Part shown: positions 53,401 through 63,116 of the stretch, in pieces
How the letters are laid out: every line of letters begins with the position of its first letter
How positions within the stretch are numbered: the stretch's first letter is position 1
Origin: Bacteroidota bacterium
Lineage (GTDB): Bacteria; Bacteroidota; Bacteroidia; Chitinophagales; Chitinophagaceae
Assembly (NCBI GenBank): GCA_016715505.1
Contig: JADJZY010000035.1
Span: 124,001 to 188,000 of the forward strand
Reading direction: 5' to 3'
Length of the DNA stretch: 64,000 nucleotides
Translations under genes and position numbers: made by a program
Notes under the pieces: generated by a model
What the model was told of the DNA's origin: nothing
What the model saw: the letters and a program-made list of their open reading frames with translations, nothing else
Databases searched by the model: none

Positions 53401-55799
53401 AATAAAGGGCCGTATCCCGGTTGATGTTTTCTGGAATACCGGTAGCCCATGTTACACTTTGATCACCTTCGGCAGTACCCGTGAATTGTAATTCTCCTTT
53501 GTGGGTGATGTTAAATCCATTGGGGGTGTTATCGTCCTTGCCTGCAACATAAATAACATTGGAAAAATCAATTTTGTGGGCATTACTTTGAACAAATGAT
53601 CGGAAGGTGGCAAATTCATTGAGGGTTTTTTCGTCGGGCATATTCCACTGCAATCCACTCGCCTGCTGAAACTGTCGCCATGTTTCGGCTTTACTGAAGT
53701 CGTGTGAATCTTTATTCACCGGCATCAGATTTAACAAGCCTGGGTATTTGGCAAACATATTGATGAGTTCATCGATGTGATGTTGAAAATCAATTTTGCC
53801 CAATAACTTTACCATGCTGTCTTTACCGGAAAGTACATACGGGATTCGATATGAGCCCATCCATGGTGTGCCCAACATGATAAAACGGAATTGAGGACGT
53901 TTGTTGAGATCTTTCCAAAGCTGAGGATTTCTGAAAATAAAATCACGTGCTACCAATCCACCCATACTATGTGCGATAATATGAACGGTTTGATTGTGTT
54001 TACTTAATCGTTGCATCACCTGGTCCAAACGGACACCTGCTTGTGAAACTGATTTGCGCCAGTCGTAGGGGAAGGTAACAACATCATAAGAATCGCTGAG
54101 ATAGTCGGTGAGTTTTTTTATAAGATGTTTTGATCAGACCGGTTGCTTCGATGTTTTTTTCGTTGATATCCAGCTGACTTAAATCGCCCATCATCATCCT
54201 GAGATAATGCAGCCAAATCAGGCTATTGTTTTTTTCAAGCGCAGAGCCCATGATGCCGGGTATAAGAACGATAATGGGTTTTTTACCACTCACCTGATCG
54301 TTGAAGATGCGGCCGTATTCAATGCCTAAAATTCCACGCACACTTTCATCCGCGCTGCCTCGGCGATATTCTGCAAAGGAAGGGATGAGATCGGTTTTGG
54401 CATTGAGTGCGGCAGCGATAGCATCCTGTGTTTTTTTATTTTTAAAGTAACTAAAGTGGTTGACTTCCGTTCCTTCATCAAAAAAATATTGAACCGGATT
54501 TTGTCGCATCAAACCCAGATACATGGAATTGGTATTGACGATTAAATCATTCTTCGCTTGAAACAACATTTTCGATAACAGGACACTCAATCCGCCTAGG
54601 CTGATACTCAAAGCGCCATTGCCGGAAATGACCGCAATGCGGTTTTGGAAAAGGCCGTATGGATTTTCGGAGCTCATTTCGCCGGGGCTGCGGAGAACTT
54701 TAATGAATAAAGATTCCGGGTTCATGGATTCCAGTCCGGGGAGCACATCTGTTTCATTTTTGCTGTTTACGATTTCTGCAATCATTTCTTTGCAAATGCT
54801 CACAAGCGGCGAAGCCTTACTGCCAAAAGGAATACTCAATACATTGATGAGTACATTAAAATAGTTTTCGATGCGTTGACCCATGAGAGATGTGCCACCG
54901 GCGGGACAAGCAACACGTACAAATTTACCAATCTGAATTTTTTTCTTTTTCAGGGATTGGCGAATTGCCCTTACATGATCAGCATCTGCTTTGGCATGTT
55001 GTCGCTCGAGTAAGTTTAATACGGTGTCGGTAAATCCTTCCTGATATTCACTGAAGCGCACCAATAATTCTCCAACCAGACCACCGCGTGAGTGGGAAAT
55101 CAAGTCAAGTTTTGTGTTGGTGGGAAGTGCATCAATGAGTTCGCGAACATTTTGAATGGGACTTTTAGTCAATGTTTCATGTTGAAAGCCAAGAATGCGA
55201 TCGCCATAAATAGATAACATTTGCAACCACAAACTTTTGTTTTCAGTATTGAGCTCTGCAAATGAGCCGGTTGTGGAAGATCCGGTACCATGTAAAAACA
55301 ACAGAAAAGGCTGGTCACTTTCCTTTTTGATATATTTCGATTTCAGTTCAAAGTTTTCGTTGATCCAATACAATCCACTTTGACCTTCAAGTGATTTTTC
55401 TTCGAATCGGGTTGCGAGGGTCTTGACACCTACTTGAATGGCTTTTTTGGCAAAAACATTGATGACCTTTAGGGCAATTTTTTTGATGATGCCTCTACTT
55501 TGATCATCGCTTTCGATACTCAAAGGCACATCAAATAAGTCGTTGATGCCTCTTTTTCCGGCGGCTTGCTCAGGGAAAACGTCATCAAAAACATCGCTGT
55601 TACCGAACCAGGTTGTATTGTCGTCAAAAACGAGTTCAACCATTTTATTGGGGTCCATGTCTATTTGTACTTCCTGAGAACTACTTCGATTGTTGCTGAT
55701 GACATAGGATTGCACCAGTTCTAATCCTTCAGGGACATTGCTTTCAATGCTTGGCGTTTCTTTTGCGTAAAATCGGATTTTGCGGTTTGTGGTTTGCAT
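50417..55799 (-). CDS. Double alpha/beta-hydrolase (lipase-like) plus CHAT protease fusion, about 1,793 aa (one frameshift)
   Basis: One extra A in the A7 run (plus-strand T7 at 54113-54119) splits this gene; removing it joins KTSYKK to LTDYLSDSYDVVTFPYDWRKS. Domains in order: about 160-400, an alpha/beta hydrolase with FLHGTGSS and nucleophile LISHSRGGLVGE. About 510-800, an LCAT/PGAP1-type hydrolase with LIPGIMGSAL, FPYDWR and IIAHSMGGLVARD. About 880-1040, an alpha/beta segment with GAIIIGLGDIERF and LIIGAGYGK. About 1185-1450, a CHAT (caspase-like) protease with YPWELLQ, VVHISAHGIFD (His) and VFINCCFSG (Cys), then AVVVTGWAVDDQAA. About 1470-1793, helical TPR-like. No signal peptide or membrane segment, so cytoplasmic. 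CHAT proteins often act in cell-death or defence pathways; a protease-controlled lipase is inference. It stands alone, with about 400 bases of noncoding DNA upstream. Confidence 0.85.
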
Positions 55800-56203
55800 A
55801 GGTTTTGCTTATTGGATGATTAAATGGGCCCATTGATTCAGGGTTTGTCAAGAATACAGAAATGTACAGGGTCATAAATATGGACTCTAACAAATGAGTA
55901 TTTTGTATTCAACTTGATTCATTTGGGTTGACAAGGTACGAAAAGGCTTGCAAATTTATATGGCACATTTGTGGGCAAGAGAAAATGAGGGTGAAATGAA
56001 ATTCAACAAATAATGAGGATAATAGTGACTTTGATTTTTAGTTGTTGAACCCTGCGGCATGTGTTGAAGTGTGCGACGCAATTGCGATGGGGCAAGTTCC
56101 AGACGATGATTTCAAAAAAAAATGATGTGGGCTAACAAAACATAGACAAGCTCCGTCCTATACTGCAACGCCTTTATTTTTTTATAGTTTAAACCCTTTT
56201 ATC
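55800..56203. other. Intergenic region between the divergent CHAT-lipase and PKD genes
   Basis: 404 bases, AT-rich, with no open frame of note and no tRNA-like cloverleaf seen. It must hold two divergent promoters. One weak candidate for the minus strand is TAAATTTG (plus-strand 55951-55958) with TTG (plus-strand CAA 55976-55978) 17 bases upstream, about 150 bases before the CHAT-lipase start. No clear plus-strand promoter is seen. Confidence 0.4.
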
Positions 56204-58627
56204 ATGTTTCGAAAATTATTTTTATTCGCTGCGGTATTCATGGTCTGTATGGCTGCTAAAGCGCAAAGTCCTTGTGCCAATATCGCATTTAGTGCAAATC
56301 AAGTGGGCTCTTCCGTTAATTTTGTCACCACTGTTCCTGTTAATTTTTTGATTAATAGTGTATCCTGGAATTTTGGAGATGGGGGCACTTCAACAATCCT
56401 GAATCCTTCACATACTTATGCAAATTCGGGCGTTTATATGCCTTGTTTATCTATAACCGGTGTGGTTCCGGGAACAACTGCACCAATAACCTGTACGACA
56501 TGTGATTCTATTTTGGTGAATAATCCCACTGGCCCTTGTAATGCTTCATTTACATCAAATATGCTGAGTGGTAATTCTATTTATTTTTCCAATAATTCGA
56601 GCGGAACCGGAACATTGCTCTCATCGGTCTGGAATTTTGGAGATGGGAATTCATCAAACCAGGCGAGTCCGATACATACTTATACCCAACGGAGGCTGGT
56701 ATAATGTGTGCTTAACGATGAGCTATTCGAGTGCATCCGGCGGGACGACTTCTTGTAATTATTGTGATTCTGTATATGTTCAATCAAGTACCTCATCGCC
56801 TTGTGTTGCAGATTTTTCTTATAATTTCAGTAATTGTTCATACTTTTTTACCAATAACTCAAATGGTAATGGAACACTGGTTTCCACGATGTGGAGTTTT
56901 GGTGATGGAGGCACATCCAGTGCAACAAATCCTATGCATACGTATACCGGTTCCGGGGTTTATCCTGTATGTTTGACCGTAGTATATGTGGATTCGGGTT
57001 TAACCACAAGTTGCACCTATTGTGATACAATGTACGTGAATTGCCAGGGTACAAGTGGACCATGTAACGCAGATTTTATTTATACTAGCAGTGGAAATGT
57101 GGCCTCATTCAACAATACATCCACGGGGTCGGGCACCTTGGTTTCATCAAGCTGGAATTTTGGAGATGGAGGCACATCTACTGCAAGCAATCCTGTACAT
57201 ACCTATACAAACCAGGGCTGGTATAATGTCTGTTTAAATGTGGTTTATATAGATAGTGGCGTCACTACTACTTGCACCTATTGCGACAGCATTTTTATCG
57301 GGACTCCTGTGAATCCGTGTAATGCTGATTTTATGTATCTGTATATGACGAATGGGGTTGTAGGTTTTACAAATACTTCAACTGGCTCAGGTAGTTTAAC
57401 GGGTATTTCGTGGACCTTTGGTGATGGCGGTACATCTTCATTGATGAATCCTACACATTCTTATAGTACCACTGGATGGTATAATGTTTGTCTAACCGTT
57501 ACTTATACCAGTTCGGGCCAATCTACTACCTGTACCTATTGTGATTCTGTTTTTGTTCAGGTAAGTGGCACCGGACCATGTAATGCGATGTATACTTACG
57601 GCAGTGGTGTTGGTAATGCGATTAATTTTACGAATACTTCAACCGGTGGTGGCACTGCGACTTCTGTTTTGTGGAATTTTGGAGATGGGAATATTTCCAC
57701 GGCTACGAATCCTTCACATACCTATGCGAATTCAGGATGGTATAATGTTTGTCTGACTATGACTTATACCAATCTGGGAACACAAAATACTTGTACTTAC
57801 TGCGATAGTATTTTTGTACAAGGAGGTGGTTCTGGTCCTTGTAACGCTAATTTTAGTTCGCAGTATTTGAGCAGTAATAATCTGGCATTTACAAACACAT
57901 CAACGGGAACTGGTGTGATGACTTCTTCGAGTTGGACCTTTGGAGATGGTGGCACATCCACTGCAACAAATCCAAGTCATACTTACTCGCAGGTAGGCTG
58001 GTACAATGTTTGTTTAACCGTGATATACAGTTCAGCAACCGGCACGCAAGTATGTACAACCTGTGATAGTGTTTATGTGCAAAGTGTAGGCGGTGGAACA
58101 AGCGGAAATTGTTTTGCCAACGCAGCGTTTAATCAAACTATTTCCGGAAATACCGTTACGTTCAGTAATAATAGTACCTGTAACCTTTGTACATCGGTCA
58201 GTTATATCTGGAATTTTGGAGATGCATCAGCGCTTTCAACTGCGGTGAATCCAACGCATACTTACAATGCCGGTGGAAGTTATAATGTATGTTTGATTAT
58301 TAATGGCGTGGATTCCAATCAACAAGTTTGTTCAGATACTTTGTGTAAACCAATCAATGTAGGTTCATCTGCTTTAGATGAAGTGGAAGTTTCTCATTTA
58401 AATATCTACCCAAATCCGGCATCCGGAATGATTGAAATCAACATACCGACATCTAATCAGCTTCAGGTACATATTTTAGATGTAAGTGGTCGTATTCAAA
58501 GCACAAAAAATTCAACAACCATCAAGGACCTGTGCAGATGCCGGTAGAACATTTTGCTTCCGGATTGTATTTTATACAAGCAGAAAGTGATGGCAGAAAG
58601 TGGCATGGTAGTTTTATCAAAAAATAG
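56204..58627 (+). CDS. Secreted Cys-rich PKD-repeat protein with T9SS type A sorting domain (two frameshifts)
   Basis: 807 aa after correction. The signal peptide is MFRKLFLFAAVFMVCMAAKAQ. Eight PKD domains of about 85 aa follow, each with WNFGDGGTST, NPxHTYxxxGWYNVCLT and, in most, a closing C-T-Y-C-D-S motif; the linker before most repeats starts with PCNA. The end (LNIYPNPASGMIEI, ILDVSGRIQ, ASGLYFIQAE) is a type A sorting domain, so export by T9SS is expected. Two indels break the frame: an extra C at 56685-56687 and a missing G at 58526-58527. With both corrected the stop is TAG 58625-58627. Likely a surface or matrix protein; the conserved Cys suggest disulfides within or between repeats. 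Confidence 0.88.
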
Positions 58628-58656
58628 AATTGTTCATAGTTCATACTCCCCCCCCC

Positions 58657-58690
58657 GAAAACCGTCTCCTTTGTGAGGCGGTTTTCATTT
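58657..58690 (+). terminator. Terminator hairpin after the PKD protein
   Basis: Stem GAAAACCG / CGGTTTTC extended by TCTC/GAG pairing; the T run after it is weak (ATTT). It is preceded by a C12 run at 58648-58656, another tract prone to error. Confidence 0.6.
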
Positions 58691-58740
58691 AAAGAGAAAT
58701 TTAACCTTTTCCTTTCAGATTGTGGAATCAACTTTGAGAA

Positions 58741-59439
58741 ATGTACCGCTTCGAAATGAATCGCCTCTTGCTGTTTGCCGAATGGGTCAATTATTCTCCT
58801 TTGAAACAGATATTGATCCTTGGTTTGATTTGTTTGATGACGATGTCTTGTGGTGGCAACCAACCAAACGATTGGAAGACATTTTTTACGAGTGAGAAGA
58901 AACCTGTTTTTGATACGTTGAACGTTTCCAGGAAAGCAGACACAGCAAGTTTATTTGTGAAAAAGAAAAAAATGAATCAGGACTGGTGTGTTCTGGTGGA
59001 CATGGGTTTGCATTCGGGATTAGCCCGTATGGTCATTTGGGATTTTAAAGGAGATTCCATTTTAAAAAGATGTTTAGTTGGCCATGGATGTGGAGCCTAT
59101 CCTTGGGGGACAGACCGATGTAAAACAAGTCCTGTTTTTTCCAATGAGGAAAACAGTCATTGCAGTTCATTAGGCCGGTATCGCATTGGTGAGCGTGGTC
59201 CGAGTCAGTGGGGCATTGGGGTGAAATATGCCTTGCATGGTTTAGATAGCAGCAACTCCAATGCATTTAAACGATTTGTGGTATTGCATGGTTGGGATAA
59301 AATGTCGGATGTTGAAACATATCCGCAAGGCTCTCCGGAGGGATGGGGATGTCCTACTGTTTCAAATGCGATGATGGCTTGGTTGGATAAACAATTGAAA
59401 GGAAATTCAAGTTCAGTATTATTGTGGATTTACCGGTAG
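58741..59439 (+). CDS. L,D-transpeptidase-like (YkuD_2) envelope protein
   Basis: 232 aa in the longest form. A lipobox-like LMTMSC (about residues 32-37) follows a hydrophobic stretch LILGLICLM, so it is probably a lipoprotein. The long N-terminal tail suggests the true start is nearer, perhaps ATG 58756. The C-terminal domain has FVVLHGWDKM (catalytic-site His) and EGWGCPTVSNAMM (Cys, about 198-210), the signature of the murein L,D-transpeptidase catalytic family (YkuD_2). It would form or edit 3-3 links in peptidoglycan. It follows the PKD gene terminator. Confidence 0.83.
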   Translation: MYRFEMNRLLLFAEWVNYSPLKQILILGLICLMTMSCGGNQPNDWKTFFTSEKKPVFDTLNVSRKADTASLFVKKKKMNQDWCVLVDMGLHSGLARMVIWDFKGDSILKRCLVGHGCGAYPWGTDRCKTSPVFSNEENSHCSSLGRYRIGERGPSQWGIGVKYALHGLDSSNSNAFKRFVVLHGWDKMSDVETYPQGSPEGWGCPTVSNAMMAWLDKQLKGNSSSVLLWIYR

Positions 59440-59544
59440 CCTGATTTGGAAATGATCTACTTGGTATAAGGACATAAAACACCGCTGCTTTTTTCTAAAA
59501 CAATCTGATACCCGGTAGAAAAAAGTCAATGAATCAGGACGATT

Positions 59545-59907
59545 TTAAATGATTTCGATTTTTACCCGGCACAAACCCTTTCCAAAAAAGCCAAGTTGTT
59601 TAGCAGCGGCTGCGCTTAGGTCGATGAGGCGTTTATTGCGGGCATTCATCCGGTCGTTGATCACCACATCAACGGTTTTGCCATTCTTCAAATTGGTGAC
59701 TCGCACGCGAGTGCCCAACTTCAGGAAATTATTGGCGGCGCTTAAAGCTTCGTTGCTGAATTTCTCTCCGCTGGCAGTTCTTCGACCATTAAATTTGGCG
59801 TGATAATAACTGGCAACTCCTTCCCAAACATTTTTTTGTTGAACAGGTCTTTGGGCAGAAACAAAAAATGGAAGTAGACTTAAACAAATGAGCAGGTATT
59901 TCCACAT
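59545..59907 (-). CDS. RlpA-like protein with double-psi beta-barrel, copy 1
   Basis: 120 aa from ATG 59907, which gives the signal peptide MWKYLLICLSLLPFFVSAQ. The DPBB domain has GVASYYHAKFNGRRTASGEKF (about 31-51), TRVRVTNLKNGKTV and VVINDRMNARNKRLIDLSAA with the catalytic Asp of RlpA-type lytic transglycosylases. It lacks the SPOR domain found in E. coli RlpA. Expected to cleave or bind glycan strands in the periplasm. A closely related gene lies 43 bases upstream. Confidence 0.88.
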   Translation of the reverse strand: MWKYLLICLSLLPFFVSAQRPVQQKNVWEGVASYYHAKFNGRRTASGEKFSNEALSAANNFLKLGTRVRVTNLKNGKTVDVVINDRMNARNKRLIDLSAAAAKQLGFFGKGLCRVKIEII

Positions 59908-59950
59908 GGCTTCAAAGTTTGTGATGTGGTAAAAATAGCCAGATAAAAAA

Positions 59951-60360
59951 TTAGCGCGTAGAAATATAATCTGTTTCACCCGGAAACACTTCCATCACAA
60001 CTTCACCAATGCCTTGTTGAATGAGTCCGAGTTTTTCGGCAGCGGCTTGCGAGAGATCTATCAGGCGTTTGTTTTTTGCATTCATGCGGTCATTGATTTT
60101 AACAACAACACTTTTGCCATTCTTCGGATTCACGATACGTACTAAAGTTCCGAGTTTTAAAAAATTATTGGCAGCCGTTAATTTGGCGTTGGAAAAATTT
60201 CACCGGTACTTGTTTTACGGCCATTAAATTTAGGGTGATAATAACTGGCTATGCCTTGCCAACGTTGTTGACTCACTTTTTTAAATTGAGCCATGGTGAA
60301 CTGACCTATTAAACTTAAGACAAGCACAAAAACGATGATAGAAATTCTACGTAAAACCAT
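59951..60360 (-). CDS. RlpA-like protein with double-psi beta-barrel, copy 2 (one frameshift)
   Basis: 136 aa after correction, from ATG 60360 with signal peptide MVLRRISIIVFVLVLSLIGQ. The same DPBB pattern as its neighbour: GIASYYHPKFNGRKTSTGEIF, then KLGTLVRIVNPKNGKSV and VKINDRMNAKNKRLIDLSQAA. One T is missing on the coding strand (plus-strand A5 at 60193-60197); this splits the reading after EIF. The two copies are clear paralogues, probably a tandem duplication, and possibly cotranscribed with murB upstream. Confidence 0.87.
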
Positions 60361-60457
60361 AAACTTAAATTTGGGAGGGCGAAGGTAAAGTTTCACATCT
60401 CCGAAATCGGACGTTTAGGCTTTTGTAAACATAATAAGATGTTAGGCGAAGCTTTTT

Positions 60458-61465
60458 TTACCAGATGTTAACTTCCCGCTCTAATGAGATGTTAAATGCC
60501 TGTTGTACAGATGTTATAATTTTCTCCGAGAGCGCGAAAATATCCATTCCACTGGCTTGATGATAGTTTACCAATACCAGCGCCTGATGAGGATGAACCC
60601 CGGCATCGCCATCGCGAAAACCTTTCCAGCCACATTGTTCGATGAGCCACGCAGCCGGAATTTTGACACCATCTTTTGCCGGAAAAGATGGAATATGGGG
60701 ATGTGTTTTTTGCAAAGATTGAAACAAACTTTCCGGAATAACCGGATTTTTAAAAAAGCTACCCGCATTACCGATGATAAGAGGATCAGGCAATTTACTT
60801 TTTCTGATAGCAATAACCACCTCCGCAACATCTCGTATGTTTGGATTCAGGATTCCCTGATTATCCAGGGCTGACTGTATTCCCCCATAGGAGGTGTTCA
60901 AGTTGGGATGCAGACTTAAACGAAGTGTGATGGAAAGAATAAAATATTTTCCTTTGGCATGTTGCTTAAAGATACTATCACGATAAGCAAAGTGACAATC
61001 ATCGGCATGCATGATTTCGATTTGCTGACTTTCCAGATGAAAAGCTTCTAATGAGTCAAATACATCCTTTAATTCGACTCCATAAGCGCCAATATTTTGT
61101 ATTGGAGCAGCACCACATGTTCCGGGAATGAGCGATAAATTTTCGAGTCCGCCAAACCCCTGATTTACACACCACTGAACAGCTTCATGCCAGTTTTCGC
61201 CGGAGGCAAATCGCACCCATACATGTTCATCATCCCGGCGCACAATGCTTTTACCGCTGAATTGATTGATCAGACAGACGGCATCGATATTTTTCGTCAT
61301 CAGGATATTACTTCCGCCGCCGATAATTCGAATTTCTTGAGGCCGATGTATTTGAAGCACCGATTTCAAATCTTCTATTGAAGCAATTCGAATCACTTTG
61401 CGGGCTTGCACGTCCATGCCAAAAGTATTGTAGGGGCGCAGTGAGTTATTTTTCGGATGCGGCAT
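60458..61465 (-). CDS. murB: UDP-N-acetylenolpyruvoylglucosamine reductase
   Basis: FAD-dependent reductase that makes UDP-N-acetylmuramate, the second committed step of peptidoglycan synthesis. 335 aa, typical of the E. coli-like type I enzyme. FAD-binding part: IRIIGGGSNILM (about 46-57), LSLIPGTCGAAPIQNIGAYG (about 112-131). Substrate/catalytic part: YRDSIFK, IGNAGSFFKNPV (Ser proton donor, about 231-242) and IPAAWLIEQCGWKGFR. Upstream of two RlpA-like genes, all envelope-related. Confidence 0.96.
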   Translation of the reverse strand: MPHPKNNSLRPYNTFGMDVQARKVIRIASIEDLKSVLQIHRPQEIRIIGGGSNILMTKNIDAVCLINQFSGKSIVRRDDEHVWVRFASGENWHEAVQWCVNQGFGGLENLSLIPGTCGAAPIQNIGAYGVELKDVFDSLEAFHLESQQIEIMHADDCHFAYRDSIFKQHAKGKYFILSITLRLSLHPNLNTSYGGIQSALDNQGILNPNIRDVAEVVIAIRKSKLPDPLIIGNAGSFFKNPVIPESLFQSLQKTHPHIPSFPAKDGVKIPAAWLIEQCGWKGFRDGDAGVHPHQALVLVNYHQASGMDIFALSEKIITSVQQAFNISLEREVNIW

Positions 61466-61676
61466 GCGACAAATGTAATATCATTTTCAAGCAAATTTTG
61501 CAGTTGAAGAGATAGTAAGATGTCGAATTAAGTTCACATTCATTCTCAAAAGAAATATTTATTTAAAAAATGCATCTTGTTCGTTTAGCCTTGTTTATTT
61601 TTTAAATAGCGAATGAAAATCCCATTAACTCCCACAAGCAGTAAAATCGTACTTCCTTACCTATCTTTATGCCCTC

Positions 61677-62885
61677 TTGAATATCTACAGACATATCCCA
61701 TTTCTGAAAGCGGTACTCCGTTATTCACTAACGGCTTTTGGCGGCCCTCAAGGCCATATGGGAATGATGTTAAAAACATTTGCAGAGAAACGTAAAGATG
61801 TGACGGAAGCCGAACTGATGGATTTTATGTCCTTTTGCCAAATGCTGCCCGGACCTTCATCTACGCAAACCATTACCCTCATTGGTTATAAAAGGGGTGG
61901 AGTGGTATTGGCGCTTATGACGCTATTGATTTGGGTTTTACCTGCGGCAGCGATGATGGGGGGCCTTGCGTTCTTGGTACATTATTTTGATATCAAAGCC
62001 ATCCAAACAAATTTGTTTAAATTCATCCAACCGATGGCAGTCGGATTTTTGATGTATGCGGCCTACAAAGCCATGCGCATCAGCATCAAACATAAAGCCA
62101 CCTGGATGATGATGGGGGTTGCCTTACTGGCTACTATCATCATTCGTTCACCTTGGGTTTTTCCTGCTTTGATACTGGCCGGGGGGATTGTTTCTAATTT
62201 TAGCGATAAACGAATTCCGGATGTTTATGTGAAGCCCAAACCAGTCAAGTGGGTAAATATTTGGTGGTTTATTATTGTATTTGTTATTGCCGGGGTGCTT
62301 TCGGAGTTAGCCCGAATCAATCATTGGCCATTTGCCCGGGGGTATAATTTGTTTGAAAATTTTTACCGATTCGGAAGCATCGTATTCGGTGGTGGGCATG
62401 CCCTCATACCAATGATGTACGAGCAGTTTGTGGTACGGCCGGAAATTCTTCATTTAAAAGATCATCTGACCTCTTCTGAATTTTTGACAGGTGCAGGTAT
62501 GGTGAATGCATTGCCCGGGCCGGTTTTTTCGATTTGCACTTATGTAGGCGCTTTAAGCCTGAGTTCCTATGGATGGTATGGCTTATTGGCAGGTTCATTG
62601 ATTGCAACAGCCGGGGTTTTTTTGCCGAGTGTTTTATTGCTGTTTTTCTTTTTTCCCATTTATCATAATCTCAAACAATACACGGTTATTTATCGTGCCC
62701 TGGAAGGCATTCATGCTGTGATAGTTGGAATCATGTGGGCTTCAGGTGCACTTTTATTTCACTCCCTACCTTTTGAATGGTCGAATCTCATCGTTATAGC
62801 CATCACTTTTAGTTTACTGATGTATTCAAAAATTCCGGCACCACTGATTGTTTTAGGGTGGCTTTTATTGGGATGGGCCTTGTAA
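61677..62885 (+). CDS. chrA: Chromate transporter, long-chain (two-half) ChrA family
   Basis: About 402 aa, 10-12 predicted membrane helices in two homologous halves. Half one: LTAFGGPQGHMGMMLK and CQMLPGPSSTQTITLIG; half two: SIVFGGGHALIPMMYEQFV and NALPGPVFSICTYVG. The FGG(G/P) and LPGP pair in each half is diagnostic. It exports chromate in the family's studied members; other anions are possible. The start is uncertain: no ATG in frame, TTG 61677 is the first usable codon, and the frame is open only back to 61629. Another one-base error upstream could hide the true start. Confidence 0.9.
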   Translation: MNIYRHIPFLKAVLRYSLTAFGGPQGHMGMMLKTFAEKRKDVTEAELMDFMSFCQMLPGPSSTQTITLIGYKRGGVVLALMTLLIWVLPAAAMMGGLAFLVHYFDIKAIQTNLFKFIQPMAVGFLMYAAYKAMRISIKHKATWMMMGVALLATIIIRSPWVFPALILAGGIVSNFSDKRIPDVYVKPKPVKWVNIWWFIIVFVIAGVLSELARINHWPFARGYNLFENFYRFGSIVFGGGHALIPMMYEQFVVRPEILHLKDHLTSSEFLTGAGMVNALPGPVFSICTYVGALSLSSYGWYGLLAGSLIATAGVFLPSVLLLFFFFPIYHNLKQYTVIYRALEGIHAVIVGIMWASGALLFHSLPFEWSNLIVIAITFSLLMYSKIPAPLIVLGWLLLGWAL

Positions 62886-63040
62886 TAAAAATATTCAACC
62901 TATTTCTTGATATGCGTAATTGTTGGTTGTAATATTTGTTCCATCTTTTCAGCGAGGCAACTGTGATCATCTTTAACCAAAAGGATCATTGAATTTTCAT
63001 GATTATCGGAGTCCCTTCATTTGATTCGAAAAATATGGGT
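62886..63040. other. Intergenic stretch between chrA and the minus-strand T9SS gene
   Basis: Short AT-rich DNA with no open frame or RNA gene seen; no plus-strand terminator obvious. Confidence 0.5.
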
Positions 63041-63087
63041 AAAAAAAATCCGGCTTGCTTGAACAATGGATGAACAAACAAGCCGGA
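63041..63087 (-). terminator. Rho-independent terminator of the BNR-type T9SS gene
   Basis: Read on the minus strand, CCGGCTTG and CAAGCCGG form the stem of a long loop, followed by ATTTTTTTT. It begins 30 bases after the stop codon at 63117. Confidence 0.85.
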
Positions 63088-63116
63088 GGATGAATAATAA
63101 TCTGAGGACTCTTCGA

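Noticed and set aside
50417..55799. Two separate genes, a CHAT-lipase and an upstream lipase
   Set aside because: The break is in an A7 run, and one-base removal restores the LCAT-type FPYDWR segment that neither part alone contains.
55800..56203. tRNA or small RNA gene in the largest intergenic gap
   Set aside because: No acceptor/TPC arm pattern or stable hairpin with a T run was seen by eye.
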